From NCBI GenBank assembly GCA_029557535.1, contig JAKQII010000304.1:1-32634 (forward strand): a DNA stretch of 32,634 nt, given 5' to 3'. Source of the stretch: Acidobacteriota bacterium. Lineage in GTDB: Bacteria > Acidobacteriota > Blastocatellia > Pyrinomonadales > Pyrinomonadaceae. This document shows, piece by piece, positions 17,185-25,549 of this stretch; position 1 is the stretch's first letter, and each line of letters starts with the position of its first letter. The position numbers were made by a program, and so were the translations under genes. The notes below the pieces were generated by a model, which was given only the letters and a program-made list of their open reading frames with translations, was not told the DNA's origin and ran no database searches.

Positions 17185-18927
17185 CTATTTCCCCGTGTTG
17201 AAGACCGTCTTGAACGCCATTTTCGCAAGCTTCCAGGTGCGGTCGAGATCGATCTTGCCGCCTTCCTCGTCACGCCCGAGCAACTTGTCGACCACCAGTT
17301 TGCGAAGATCGCGGCCTTCGCGTTTCAGCATGAATTCCTTCGCGTACGGTTTGGCCGTCTCAAAGAAATTGAACTCAGGATCGGTGATAATGCCGATGCC
17401 CTCGAGCGTCATCAGCGCGCGCATGATGTACGTGAAATTCGACGGCAGGCGGAACGGATAGTCGTACATGACATCGGCCAGATCGTACGTCAGCTCCTTG
17501 AAATTGACCTCTTTGAGCTTCAGGTCCAGATGGAAACTGAACATTTTTTCGACAACCGGCCGGACGATCTCCGGATTCGCTCCGGGTTTTAGGAAATCGA
17601 GGTCGATCAGATCCTGAGCGATTCCCGCCGGGTCCTTGCCGACGACGTGGAAGAACGCGTCGATCATCTTCGCCTGCAGCTTCGGAGTGATGCGTCCGAC
17701 CATCCCGAAATCGAAGAAAGCAAGGCGTCCGTCCGGCATCACGAGCAAATTGCCCGGATGCGGATCGGCATGAAAGAAGCCGTCTTCAAGGAGCTGCTTG
17801 AGATACGTTCTGATCAAAAGCCGGTTGACCTTTTCCGGTGAGATATTTCGGGCCTTGAGATCTTCGAGGGCCGTCACTTTTGTCCCGTGAATGAACTCCA
17901 TCGTGATGACTTTCGACGTCGTCGCGCTCCAGTAGATCCGCGGAACATGGATGTTCGACCAATCACGGAAGCTGTCACGAAACCTTTCGGCGTTGCGTCC
18001 CTCGGCCGCGTAGTCCATCTCCTCGTGGATGGTTTCATCGAATTCGCGGAGCATTCCGCTCCAGTCGGCATTTTCGCTGAGCGCCGGAAAGCGTTCCGCA
18101 AAATTCGCGACTTTGCGCAAGATCTCGATGTCGCCTCGGATCATTCCGGCGAGGTTCGGACGCTGGACCTTGACCGCGACCTCTTCGCCGGTGAACAGCT
18201 TCGCGCGGTAAACCTGGCCGAGGCTCGCGGCCGCAACGGGTTCGATGTCGAATTCTTCGTAAACCTCGTTGATCTTCTTTTCCAGTTCCTTTTCGATCCG
18301 CGCGAAGGCGATCTCGTTCGGGAACGGCGGGACCGAGTCCTGCAATTCCCCCAGAGCCTTGACAAACGGGAGCGGCAGAAGATCGGGACGCGTCCCCATT
18401 GACTGGCCTATCTTGATGAACGTCGGGCCGAGTTCGATCAGCTTCTCCTTGAGCCAAACTGCCTGTTTTTCCTGATGCAGCTCCTGATTCTGTTCCGAAC
18501 CGAGAAAAACGCGACGCAGGAGCAGCATGAACCAATGGAAGACCGCGAGCCGAATCGAGTACAGTTTCTCGCCGAAAACCGCCATTCGGGTCAAGCGGCT
18601 TGCCGTTTTGAGACGCGCCCTCGCTTGTTTGACGTGCTGCGCCCGATGGATATCGTACTGATCGAGGTAAAGGTACAATGAGAGCTTTCCGAGGACCGAC
18701 GAGACTTCAAAGAGCCGCCAATATCCCCGCCAGCCCTGATAGCTTCGCTCGACCGCGGTTTCCCTGTCGATCAGAAAGCGCTCTTCGGCAATCAAGTTCT
18801 CGTTGCTGATCTGTTTTGAGATTGGCAGAACTTTTGTCGGCACGAACGAGTGCCCGCTCACGTTGTTTTCGACGATCGGCACGATCGCTGTTTCCTTGAT
18901 TGCCAGCCCGCTGGTTTCTTCCATCAC
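17185..18927 (-). CDS. AarF/UbiB (ABC1) family atypical kinase
   Basis: This 580-residue protein carries the UbiB hallmarks: KIGQ (172-175), the Ala-rich nucleotide loop AAASLGQVY (about 232-240), K253 in AVKVQRPN, HADPHPGN (386-393) and DFG (406-408). The family consists of ATPases/atypical kinases tied to quinone biosynthesis and membrane lipid homeostasis. The first 100 residues are an extension beyond the conserved core. The protein ends soon after the kinase domain without the two C-terminal transmembrane helices of E. coli UbiB, so membrane association, if any, must be peripheral. It heads the operon with YjbQ and the CBM9-like gene. No ubi or menaquinone genes are adjacent. Confidence 0.92.
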   Translation of the reverse strand: MMEETSGLAIKETAIVPIVENNVSGHSFVPTKVLPISKQISNENLIAEERFLIDRETAVERSYQGWRGYWRLFEVSSVLGKLSLYLYLDQYDIHRAQHVKQARARLKTASRLTRMAVFGEKLYSIRLAVFHWFMLLLRRVFLGSEQNQELHQEKQAVWLKEKLIELGPTFIKIGQSMGTRPDLLPLPFVKALGELQDSVPPFPNEIAFARIEKELEKKINEVYEEFDIEPVAAASLGQVYRAKLFTGEEVAVKVQRPNLAGMIRGDIEILRKVANFAERFPALSENADWSGMLREFDETIHEEMDYAAEGRNAERFRDSFRDWSNIHVPRIYWSATTSKVITMEFIHGTKVTALEDLKARNISPEKVNRLLIRTYLKQLLEDGFFHADPHPGNLLVMPDGRLAFFDFGMVGRITPKLQAKMIDAFFHVVGKDPAGIAQDLIDLDFLKPGANPEIVRPVVEKMFSFHLDLKLKEVNFKELTYDLADVMYDYPFRLPSNFTYIMRALMTLEGIGIITDPEFNFFETAKPYAKEFMLKREGRDLRKLVVDKLLGRDEEGGKIDLDRTWKLAKMAFKTVFNTGK

Positions 18928-18999
18928 AAACCCCTTGCAAGAACTTCATTAGAATCACAAAAAACGAAGCGGTTTGCAAAAAAGTTCTCGCGGACCTCG

Positions 19000-19992
19000 T
19001 CACACGAGTTCAAGTTGGCGGTGAACGCCGCGGCGTTTGAAGAAACTCACCGCACGTGCGCTGTCCTTTTGGATCTGGGCGCGAAGCTCGTCGATACCGC
19101 TGAACTTGCGTTCGTCGCGGATGCGGTGCAGGAACCTGACGCGGAGAACCTCGCCGTAAAGATCGCCGTCGAAGTCGAACACGAACGTCTCGATCGACGG
19201 CACCCGGTCGTCATCGAAGGTCGGACGGATACCGACGTTCGTAATGCTTTTTCGCCAAACGCCGTCGATCAAAGACGCCGTCGCGTATACGCCGTACTTC
19301 GGAATGACGCGGTTGACAGGTTTGAGGTTCGCGGTCGGGAATCCGATCGTACGTCCGCGTTCCAGACCGTGAATGATCTGTCCTTCGACGCCGTACGGAC
19401 GCCCGAGCATCCGTCGCGCGAGGTTCACCTTACCATCGGCAAGCAAGCCCCTGATCTTCGACGATGAGATCCGGGTGCTGTGAAGTCGAACTTCCTCGAC
19501 CTCATCTGCAGAGAATCCGAGTTGCGCGCTCATGCGACGCAAAAGCTCAATGTTGCCGCCACGGTTCTTGCCGAACGCGAACCCGGCACCGAGATAAACC
19601 TCCTTCGCATGCAGGCGTTCGCAAACGATGTCTTTGAGAAACCTTTCGGCGTCGATACCGGCGAAGTGCCCGTCGAACCTGATGACGATCGCCTGCCCGA
19701 TTCCGAGGAAATCGAAATTGGCGAGACGTTGGTCGAGAGTTTGGAGCAGCGGCGGTGCGTTGTCAGGGTGAAGCACGGCCCGCGGATGCGGATCGAAGGT
19801 GATCACCGTCGGGACCGTTCCCGTCACGGCGGCACGTTCAACAACCCTCTTCATGATCGCTTGGTGGCCTAGATGCAATCCGTCGAAGACGCCCAAAGTA
19901 AGCGTCGTCCCGCGCAGAATGCCGGCATTGTCGGTTCCGTGAAATACCTTCATGAAAGAATCGGTGATTTTTGGTTGACGTTCGAAAATCAT
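19000..19992 (-). CDS. ribF: Bifunctional riboflavin kinase / FAD synthetase
   Basis: This 330-residue protein converts riboflavin to FMN and then FAD. The N-terminal nucleotidyltransferase part shows LGVFDGLHLGH with HxGH at 40-43. The C-terminal flavokinase part shows RTIGFPTANL, KYGVYA, NVGIRPTFDD, and a final ETFVFDFDGDLYGE with RFLHRIRDE. The ATG at 19992 overlaps the stop of the upstream metallo-hydrolase gene as ATGA. I therefore prefer it over the internal ATG at 19953, although homology-like sequence begins only at the latter. The overlap implies translational coupling. Confidence 0.95.
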   Translation of the reverse strand: MIFERQPKITDSFMKVFHGTDNAGILRGTTLTLGVFDGLHLGHQAIMKRVVERAAVTGTVPTVITFDPHPRAVLHPDNAPPLLQTLDQRLANFDFLGIGQAIVIRFDGHFAGIDAERFLKDIVCERLHAKEVYLGAGFAFGKNRGGNIELLRRMSAQLGFSADEVEEVRLHSTRISSSKIRGLLADGKVNLARRMLGRPYGVEGQIIHGLERGRTIGFPTANLKPVNRVIPKYGVYATASLIDGVWRKSITNVGIRPTFDDDRVPSIETFVFDFDGDLYGEVLRVRFLHRIRDERKFSGIDELRAQIQKDSARAVSFFKRRGVHRQLELV

Positions 19993-20750
19993 TCAACAAC
20001 CAATTCATCGTACGCAAACTGAACGTTATCAGGCAAAAGGCGCGAATCGCGCGCATGCAGGATGTCGTGATTCATATGCGTCAAATATGCCTTCTTTGGT
20101 TTGATCCGTTCAATGTACGCGAGCGCCTCTTCAAGGCACAAATGCGTCGAATGAGGTTTGATCCGAACGCAATCGAGAACGAGGACGTCGAGATCCCGAA
20201 GCCCGTCCAGACTCTCGTCCGGGATTGTCTTCAAATCAGTCGCGTAGGCGAAATCGTTTAACCTGTACGCGATGACCGGCAATTTCCCGTGTATCACCTC
20301 AAGCGGCGTTACTTCAAGATCTTCACCGAACGAGAACGGCGAATTGTGAACCACAGTGTGCGGTATCAGTTGCGGCAGTCCGCCGCCGAAATGGACCGGT
20401 TCGAAGACGTATTTGAAGATCCGACGCAGATCCTTCCAGGCTATCTCGTTCGCGTAGACGCCCATCGCTCCGTATCGGAAATTGAAAGGACGGATGTCGT
20501 CCAGTCCGAAGACGTGATCGACATGACAGTGGGTTATCAAAACGGCGTCGAGCCGCTTTATTCCGGCACGCAACGCCTGTTGGCGGAAATCGATCGAGGT
20601 GTCGACGAGGATGCTCGTCCCGGCGTGTTCGATCAGTACCGAAACCCTCAGACGTTTGTCGCGTGAGTCGGACGACAGGCACGTTTCGCAATCGCAGCCG
20701 ATGGTCGGCACGCCGGTCGATGTTCCGGTTCCCAGAAAAGTCAGACGCAT
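19989..20750 (-). CDS. PhnP-like metallo-beta-lactamase-fold hydrolase
   Basis: The ATG at 20750 (253 residues) begins directly at conserved sequence MRLTFLGTGTSTGVPTIGC. The longer frame opening at 20897 only translates a repeat array and is rejected. The metal-binding motif HCHVDH gives H74, H76, D78 and H79. The GCDCETC cluster (C19, C21, C24) resembles the structural zinc site of PhnP, a cyclic phosphodiesterase. Later ALAYIERIKPKKAYLTHMNHD carries another ligand histidine. The natural substrate is unknown, since no phn genes are near. The gene is coupled by a 4-base overlap to ribF. Confidence 0.9.
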   Translation of the reverse strand: MRLTFLGTGTSTGVPTIGCDCETCLSSDSRDKRLRVSVLIEHAGTSILVDTSIDFRQQALRAGIKRLDAVLITHCHVDHVFGLDDIRPFNFRYGAMGVYANEIAWKDLRRIFKYVFEPVHFGGGLPQLIPHTVVHNSPFSFGEDLEVTPLEVIHGKLPVIAYRLNDFAYATDLKTIPDESLDGLRDLDVLVLDCVRIKPHSTHLCLEEALAYIERIKPKKAYLTHMNHDILHARDSRLLPDNVQFAYDELVVE

Positions 20751-20758
20751 CTTTTCAG

Positions 20759-20979
20759 TTTGGGAAGTTTTGGACGTTTGGGAAGTTTCGGAAGTTGATC
20801 CGAGATCGTAATAAGAATCGGGTCTCTGCGACGTCGCCGATACTCCTAAATGTTTCAAAACCTCCTGAACTTCCCCGACTTCCAAGAGTACCAGCAAAAT
20901 AACAAAAGCGGACCAATTCTCAAATGCAATTGTTCTTAATCTTTCTAGACTTCCCCAACTTCCTAAACTTTCTTCCCAA
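20759..20979. repeat. Inverted 9-mer tandem-repeat element (arms at 20759-20794, 20870-20887, 20941-20976)
   Basis: The left arm has four consecutive 9-mers of the type TTTGGGAAG. The facing arms have units such as CTTCCCCGA and CTTCCTAAA, complementary to the left ones. The rightmost arm covers the stop codon of the DUF1844 gene (20963-20965). The element lies between two co-directional minus-strand genes, so it may act as a hairpin or terminator, but the unit structure is more than a terminator needs. Confidence 0.7.
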
Positions 20980-21499
20980 GGACATCGTTTGCCGAGAACT
21001 TCTTCGCCGCTTGTTGCTTCAAACGCTCTTCCGTCGCGCGCATGAGCTGGACATACTGCATCCGAAGGTCCCCAAGCAGTCCGTCGAGAAGGCGGGATTC
21101 CTGCGGATGAAGATTACCGGTCGTTTTGTCGCGGAGCATTCCGAGAACATCGAGCCAATACTTGGCCGAATCCAAATCGAGCTGGCGCTTTCCGGTCGCG
21201 GGATGAGGCATCGCACCGAGCGCGGCCGCGGCATTCGTCGCCAATGTCGACAGAAAGTTAACGAAGCTTGCCGGGTCGTCGGCACCGGGAATTTCTTCGG
21301 ATTCCGGCTCCGCCTCCATTTCAAACGGCGGGATCTCGGCTTCGCCGGCCGCCGAGATGAGAGGCTCGCTGACAACCGGTTCCGTCGAGACGGCCTTTGG
21401 AGTTTCGACTTCAACTCCTTCGCGCAGGCTGCCGTCGAGGTTGAATTTCCGCCTGTCCGTGACCTTTACAACTTGCTGTTCTTCTTCTTTTTCAGTCAT
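20963..21499 (-). CDS. DUF1844 family protein
   Basis: The protein has 178 residues. The first 70 are acidic and low in complexity, probably disordered. The C-terminal half matches the DUF1844 pattern: FVNFLSTLATNAAAALG, then a middle helix LDLDSAKYWLDVLGMLRDKT, then LLDGLLGDLRMQYVQL. The family is small, helical and of unknown function. The last codons and the stop lie within a 9-mer repeat array, which may have shaped its C-terminus (KKFSANDVLGKKV). Its upstream region carries another inverted array, shared with the divergent mazG. Confidence 0.85.
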   Translation of the reverse strand: MTEKEEEQQVVKVTDRRKFNLDGSLREGVEVETPKAVSTEPVVSEPLISAAGEAEIPPFEMEAEPESEEIPGADDPASFVNFLSTLATNAAAALGAMPHPATGKRQLDLDSAKYWLDVLGMLRDKTTGNLHPQESRLLDGLLGDLRMQYVQLMRATEERLKQQAAKKFSANDVLGKKV

Positions 21500-21564
21500 T
21501 TCGACACCACTTTTCTTTTTCCCGATAGTAGCATTTCGTGAAAAAAGAATTCAAAATTGGTCTC

Positions 21565-21649
21565 TGTTCATTGTTGATCGTTAATTGTGAATCGGGCCTC
21601 ATCGCCGCAGCGCGACAATTAACTATTAACGATCAACAACTTACAAACA
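21565..21649. repeat. Inverted heptamer-repeat element ending at the mazG start codon
   Basis: The left arm has four 7-mers (TGTTCAT, TGTTGAT and two relatives, 21565-21592). The right arm has five (such as ACGATCA, ACAACTT; 21615-21649). A 15-base stretch at 21571-21585 is perfectly complementary to 21625-21639, with a 39-base loop. The right arm ends one base before the mazG ATG, where a ribosome site would normally be. Confidence 0.75.
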
Positions 21650-21650
21650 T

Positions 21651-22454
21651 ATGTCCAAATCTTTCGACGAACTAGTCAGCGTGATGGCGCGCCTTCGAGC
21701 GCCGGGCGGTTGTCCCTGGGATCGCGAACAAACCTATGCGTCTCTCGCGCAGTATCTGATCGAGGAATGCTACGAAACGGTCGAGGCGATTCAAGAAGCG
21801 GACGAAACCGGAGAGACGCACAATCTGAGCGAGGAACTCGGCGACATTCTGCTTCAGGTTGTTTTCCACTCGGCCATCGCCGCCGAACGCGGCGATTTCA
21901 CCGTCGACGACGTCGTCAACAGCGTAACCCAAAAGCTCGTTCTGCGACATCCGCACGTTTTCGGCGAGAAGGAACTCGCAACGGCCGAAGATGTTCTAAA
22001 CAACTGGGACGAACTCAAAAAGGCCGAGCGCGAGGCTTCCGGGAAAGCGGAGAAGAGGGTCGAATCGATCCTCGACGAAGTAACGGTCCATTTTCCGGCG
22101 TTGCTCGAGGCCCAGAAAGTCACAAAAAAGGCCGCGAAAGTAAAGTTCGACTGGGAGAACGTCGATCAGATCTTCGAAAAGCTCGATGAAGAAACCACGG
22201 AACTCCGGGAAGCCATCGCTGACGGCGAGAACATCGAGGATGAGATCGGCGATCTGTTGTTTGTCGTCGTCAACCTCGCGCGAAAACTGGATGTCGATGC
22301 CGAGACCGCTCTCAAAAAGACAAACCGAAAATTCAGGAAGCGTTTCAAGTTCATCGAGGATCATCTCATTTCGTCGAACCGGACGCTCGATGAAACCGAT
22401 TTGAACGAACTTGACGATCTGTGGAATTTGGCGAAGGCGCGATCAAATAGTTGA
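21651..22454 (+). CDS. mazG: Nucleoside triphosphate pyrophosphohydrolase MazG
   Basis: This 267-residue protein has two MazG domains, as in the E. coli enzyme. The first shows RLRAPGGCPWD (15-24) and the metal-binding pattern EECYE (38-42) with EELGD (61-65). The second shows ETTELREAI and DEIGDLLFVVVNLAR. It hydrolyses NTPs to NMP and pyrophosphate, which helps remove damaged nucleotides and influences ppGpp signalling. No Shine-Dalgarno is visible because an inverted heptamer array runs up to the ATG. The stop codon overlaps the next array. Confidence 0.95.
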   Translation: MSKSFDELVSVMARLRAPGGCPWDREQTYASLAQYLIEECYETVEAIQEADETGETHNLSEELGDILLQVVFHSAIAAERGDFTVDDVVNSVTQKLVLRHPHVFGEKELATAEDVLNNWDELKKAEREASGKAEKRVESILDEVTVHFPALLEAQKVTKKAAKVKFDWENVDQIFEKLDEETTELREAIADGENIEDEIGDLLFVVVNLARKLDVDAETALKKTNRKFRKRFKFIEDHLISSNRTLDETDLNELDDLWNLAKARSNS

Positions 22455-22508
22455 AAATCGAGAGTTGAGAATGGAGATTTTTCAACTCTCAATTCTCAAC
22501 TTTCAATT
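22451..22508. repeat. Inverted heptamer hairpin between mazG and pirin
   Basis: Left-arm units such as TCGAGAG and TTGAGAA (22451-22478) face right-arm units TTCAACT, CTCAATT (22481-22508). The arm at 22463-22477 pairs with the right arm at 14 of 15 positions. It sits between convergent genes and begins at the mazG stop codon, so it could terminate both. Only a short T run follows either arm. Confidence 0.7.
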
Positions 22509-22518
22509 TCCGGTTCGA

Positions 22519-23217
22519 TCAGTTCAGATCAAACAACAAGAATTCAGTTTCGTTCGATCCTGAAGTGATTGTCAGGGATTTCTCTTCGCTGATAGCAGCG
22601 CCGTCGCCGGTTTCAAGCCCCGTGCCATTGACATCGAGACTCCCCGAGATCAATTGGATCCAAACATGGCGTTCGGCTTCAGGTTCGAATGATACCGATT
22701 CGCCTTTCGCCAAGACCGAAGCATAAAGCGAAACGTCCTGATGAATCGTGACCGAACCGTCGGTTCCGGCGCGCGAGGCTACAAGTTTCAATTTCCCCCG
22801 TTTTTCGTCACGCGGAAACGAGGTCTGTTCGTAGCCCGGTTCGAGATCCTTCGATTCGGGAAGGATCCAGATCTGCAGAAGGTGCGTCCGTTCGGTCGGC
22901 GAACTGTATTCGCTGTGCAAAACTCCGTTTCCGGCCGTCATCCGCTGGACTTCATCGGGAAGGATCGCGGTACCGTTCCCCATTGAATCCTTGTGCGACA
23001 ATTCGCCCCGGATGACGTACGTGACGATTTCCATGTCCCGGTGACCGTGCGTCGGGAAACCCTGTGCCGGTTCGATGTGATCCTCGTTGATGACCCGCAA
23101 ACTGCGGAATCCCATGTGGTTCGGATCGTAATACGTGTTGAATGAGAACGAATGAAATGTGTCGAGCCAACCGTAATTCGCGTGCCCGCGATCGACGCTC
23201 TTTCTTACCTTGATCAT
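22519..23217 (-). CDS. Pirin family protein
   Basis: The ATG at 23217 follows a perfect AAGGAGGT, fixing the start at 232 residues; the 20 codons upstream in frame are not coding. The bicupin metal ligands of pirin fall at expected positions: H57, H59 (THGHRD), H101 and E103 (HSEYS). The N-terminal DTFHSFSFNTYYDP is also typical. Members bind iron, some act as quercetin 2,3-dioxygenases and others as redox-sensing cofactors. The function in this organism cannot be read. The gene lies 212 bases downstream of the LD-carboxypeptidase, with a repeat element between, so it may be transcribed separately. Confidence 0.93.
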   Translation of the reverse strand: MIKVRKSVDRGHANYGWLDTFHSFSFNTYYDPNHMGFRSLRVINEDHIEPAQGFPTHGHRDMEIVTYVIRGELSHKDSMGNGTAILPDEVQRMTAGNGVLHSEYSSPTERTHLLQIWILPESKDLEPGYEQTSFPRDEKRGKLKLVASRAGTDGSVTIHQDVSLYASVLAKGESVSFEPEAERHVWIQLISGSLDVNGTGLETGDGAAISEEKSLTITSGSNETEFLLFDLN

Positions 23218-23221
23218 ATCT

Positions 23222-23229
23222 ACCTCCTT
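23222..23229 (-). promoter_or_regulatory. Strong ribosome binding site of the pirin gene
   Basis: AAGGAGGT on the minus strand, four bases before the ATG at 23217. Most genes in this window have weak or no such motif, so it decides the start and suggests strong translation. Confidence 0.8.
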
Positions 23230-23322
23230 GTTCGTACTTTCAAGGTTACAAAAAAAACGCCGCCTTGCAATCATCAATCAAGGCGACAGAATTCTAGTAC
23301 TTTTGGGGGAAGCGGTCTGCGA

Positions 23323-23432
23323 CCGATTCCAGATTCCAAGATTCCACGAATTCCAGGAAGTTGCGGATCGCTTCCGAAACGTTGATTTTGGAATCTTGGA
23401 ATCGGCCGAAGGTCGTTGGAATCCTGGAATCA
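23323..23432. repeat. Inverted repeat element built on GATTCCA / TGGAATC
   Basis: Left arm units CCGATTC, CAGATTC and two longer relatives (23323-23353) face right-arm TTGGAATC-type units (23386-23403 and 23417-23431). Unit length is 7-9 bases. The right arm overlaps the LD-carboxypeptidase stop codon. Confidence 0.65.
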
Positions 23433-24461
23433 GACGACGGCCGCTTCCGAGAACGTGACCGTCGCGCCAGATGTGTCCATTTCGGCTTCGATCCCGACCG
23501 GCAACGTGAATTGTTCGCGGATATGACCGAAGGAAAGCCCATAAATGACGGGGATGCCGAGATTGCCGAGCCGGTCACGAAGGACCTCGATCAGCGATTG
23601 CGTGTCTTTGTCCTTTGCTTCGCAGTCGGCAAATACGCCAAGCGCGATTCCGGCGAGCGATTTCATGTCAACGCTCTGCAAAAGCTGCGTCAGCATTCTG
23701 TCGATGCGGTACGGCTGTTCGCCGACGTCCTCGAGGAACAGCAGTTTGCCCTTTACGTCGCGCATTCCGAATGGTGTTCCGGCGAGCGCCGAAACGAGCG
23801 ACAGGTTTCCGCCGATAAGTCGTCCGCGGGCCTTCCCGCCGGAGATCACTTCGGTTTTGAAGACGCTCGATTCCTGCGACTTGTTGTACTCGGACAGTTC
23901 GATCTTGTACGGAGTTGACGGTTTCATCAGGACCTCGAGCACGTGCTTCTTTGTGTAATCGACCGGCGCCGAAGTTCCTACCGGGCCGTGAAAGGTGACA
24001 AGACCCGTGAGCTGCGAAATCGCGAGATGGAGCGCCGTGATGTCGGAATAGCCGATCAGGATCTTCGGGTTCTTGGCAATCAACTTGTAGTCGATTTCCG
24101 GCAACAGTCGGCCGGCTCCGTAGCCGCCGCGAACGCACCAGATGCCTTTGACGTCGGGATCTGAAAACGCCCAGTGAAGATCGTCGAGCCGTTCCTTGTC
24201 CGTTCCGGCGAGAAATCCTTTTTTGTTCCGGGCCGACTTCGCGATCTTTACCTTGAATCCGTAGGACTCGACATTTGCGATCGCGCGGTCGAAATCTTCT
24301 TTCGGAGGGGCGCTCGATGGAGCGATCACGCCGACGGTATCGCCCGCCCTTAACCGATCGGGTTTGATCATTTTGATCTTTGATCTCGATTTGGCACCGA
24401 GTGCCGGAGCTGAGAGCAGCGACAAAGCCGCCGCGGATTTCAGAAGTTCTCTTCGGTTCAT
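23430..24461 (-). CDS. LD-carboxypeptidase (peptidase family S66)
   Basis: This 343-residue protein cleaves the L-D bond of murein tetrapeptides in peptidoglycan recycling. The catalytic triad reads S139 in IGYSDITAL, E244 in LFLEDVGE and H313 in LSFGHIRE. The N-terminus MNRRELLKSAAALSLLSAPA resembles a twin-arginine signal, implying export. Most LdcA enzymes are cytoplasmic, so a periplasmic form would act on the wall directly. The ATG overlaps the response-regulator stop by 4 bases (ATGA), indicating translational coupling. Confidence 0.92.
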   Translation of the reverse strand: MNRRELLKSAAALSLLSAPALGAKSRSKIKMIKPDRLRAGDTVGVIAPSSAPPKEDFDRAIANVESYGFKVKIAKSARNKKGFLAGTDKERLDDLHWAFSDPDVKGIWCVRGGYGAGRLLPEIDYKLIAKNPKILIGYSDITALHLAISQLTGLVTFHGPVGTSAPVDYTKKHVLEVLMKPSTPYKIELSEYNKSQESSVFKTEVISGGKARGRLIGGNLSLVSALAGTPFGMRDVKGKLLFLEDVGEQPYRIDRMLTQLLQSVDMKSLAGIALGVFADCEAKDKDTQSLIEVLRDRLGNLGIPVIYGLSFGHIREQFTLPVGIEAEMDTSGATVTFSEAAVV

Positions 24462-25099
24462 AATTGCTGATTGAAATCGACCCTGACGAGGCCGCGCCTG
24501 ATCGCGGTAGTTGCCGCCGATGTCCTATCTGAAACACCGAGTTTATCGAAAATGTTCTTGACGTGGGTTTTGACGGTATTCGCGGTGATATCGAGCGCGA
24601 ACGCGATCTCTTTGTTGCTCATACCGCCGACAATCATCTGCAAGACCCGCGACTCGGTTCGGGTCAGTTCCTCGGTCCCGATGTGTTCGCTGAGGATCGA
24701 CGCGACACGTCCCGGAATGAACTTGCGCCCCGCTGCGACCGTTCGCACCGCTTGAACCAATTCGGCCGGTGCGACGTCTTTGCAGACATATCCGAGCGCG
24801 CCTCGCTTCAAGGATTTCTTGATCTCGGCGTCGCCGGCGTGCTCGGCCAAAATGACTATCCGGGCCGTTGCGTCGGCCCTGAAATAATCCGCAAGACGAT
24901 CGATGGCGCAGGAGTCGGGCATCCGCAGGCTGAGGATCACGACATCGGGCTTGAGTTCATCGAACAGCTCAAAACCGCGTGAACCATTGTCTGCCTCGCC
25001 GACGAGCCGAACGTCTGTTTCACCGGAAAGCACGGATCGGATGCCGATGCGGAAAAGTTCCTGATTTTCGACCACAAGCACCCTGATATCGTCACTCAT
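24458..25099 (-). CDS. NarL/LuxR-type response regulator with degenerate receiver
   Basis: This 213-residue protein has a receiver domain (about 5-120) and a LuxR-type helix-turn-helix (about 148-206: LTRTESRVLQMIVGGMSNKE, TVKTHVKNIF). The phospho-acceptor position, normally Asp in LLDxxMP, is Ser57 in VILSLRMP. The acidic pair near the N-terminus is Glu-Asn (VENQ) and the usual Ser/Thr is Ala in LAEHAG. The Lys of the receiver is kept (YVCKD). Phosphorylation is therefore unlikely and control must come from another signal, dimer state or expression. No histidine kinase is adjacent. It overlaps genes on both sides. Confidence 0.9.
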   Translation of the reverse strand: MSDDIRVLVVENQELFRIGIRSVLSGETDVRLVGEADNGSRGFELFDELKPDVVILSLRMPDSCAIDRLADYFRADATARIVILAEHAGDAEIKKSLKRGALGYVCKDVAPAELVQAVRTVAAGRKFIPGRVASILSEHIGTEELTRTESRVLQMIVGGMSNKEIAFALDITANTVKTHVKNIFDKLGVSDRTSAATTAIRRGLVRVDFNQQL

Positions 25100-25487
25100 T
25101 GGTCCCTGATTGTAACCGAAATCCTCCGATCACATGAAAAACGGTTCCGTACAGCGACAAATAGAGTCCGTTTCTCGAGAACTGAGAATATCCGTGAACT
25201 GTGTAGGTCTCAAAGACGAAGGCGTAGAGCACCGAAAGAGCGCCGGCGAACAGCAGAGCGGATCCCGCATACTGAATCCAACGCCTGACGCCCACGAAGT
25301 ATATTCCGAGCAGGATGTGCGACAGGGAGACAAGGAGAATATAGATGTGGCGCGACCGCATCAGTAGCCTGAACTCCTGATCGATCAGCGACTTATCCGG
25401 AAAATCGCGGCGCATGAACTGACCCGTCACAAGGAACGCAACGAAAAGCAACAACCCGAATGCCAAATGGAGACGCCTGAGTTTCAT
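25092..25487 (-). CDS. Small four-helix membrane protein (hypothetical)
   Basis: This 131-residue protein has about four hydrophobic helices, at roughly 6-22, 47-67, 73-92 and 106-122. Conserved-looking polar residues include H7, a SLSHILLGIYFVG stretch and HGYSQFSRNG. I do not recognise the family. Its 3' end overlaps the response-regulator start by 8 bases, so the two are probably translated together. That makes it a candidate partner or sensor of that regulator. Confidence 0.75.
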   Translation of the reverse strand: MKLRRLHLAFGLLLFVAFLVTGQFMRRDFPDKSLIDQEFRLLMRSRHIYILLVSLSHILLGIYFVGVRRWIQYAGSALLFAGALSVLYAFVFETYTVHGYSQFSRNGLYLSLYGTVFHVIGGFRLQSGTNE

Positions 25488-25549
25488 ATCCGCCGTGATC
25501 CGAAAAAGGGCCGTTCATGTCGCCTCGTCCCGCTCGATTTGTAAGGATA

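Noticed and set aside
20751-20897. A 49-residue N-terminal extension of the PhnP-like protein
   Set aside because: It translates the 9-mer repeat array (Thr-Ser-Gln-Thr-Ser-Lys) and conserved sequence begins at the ATG at 20750.
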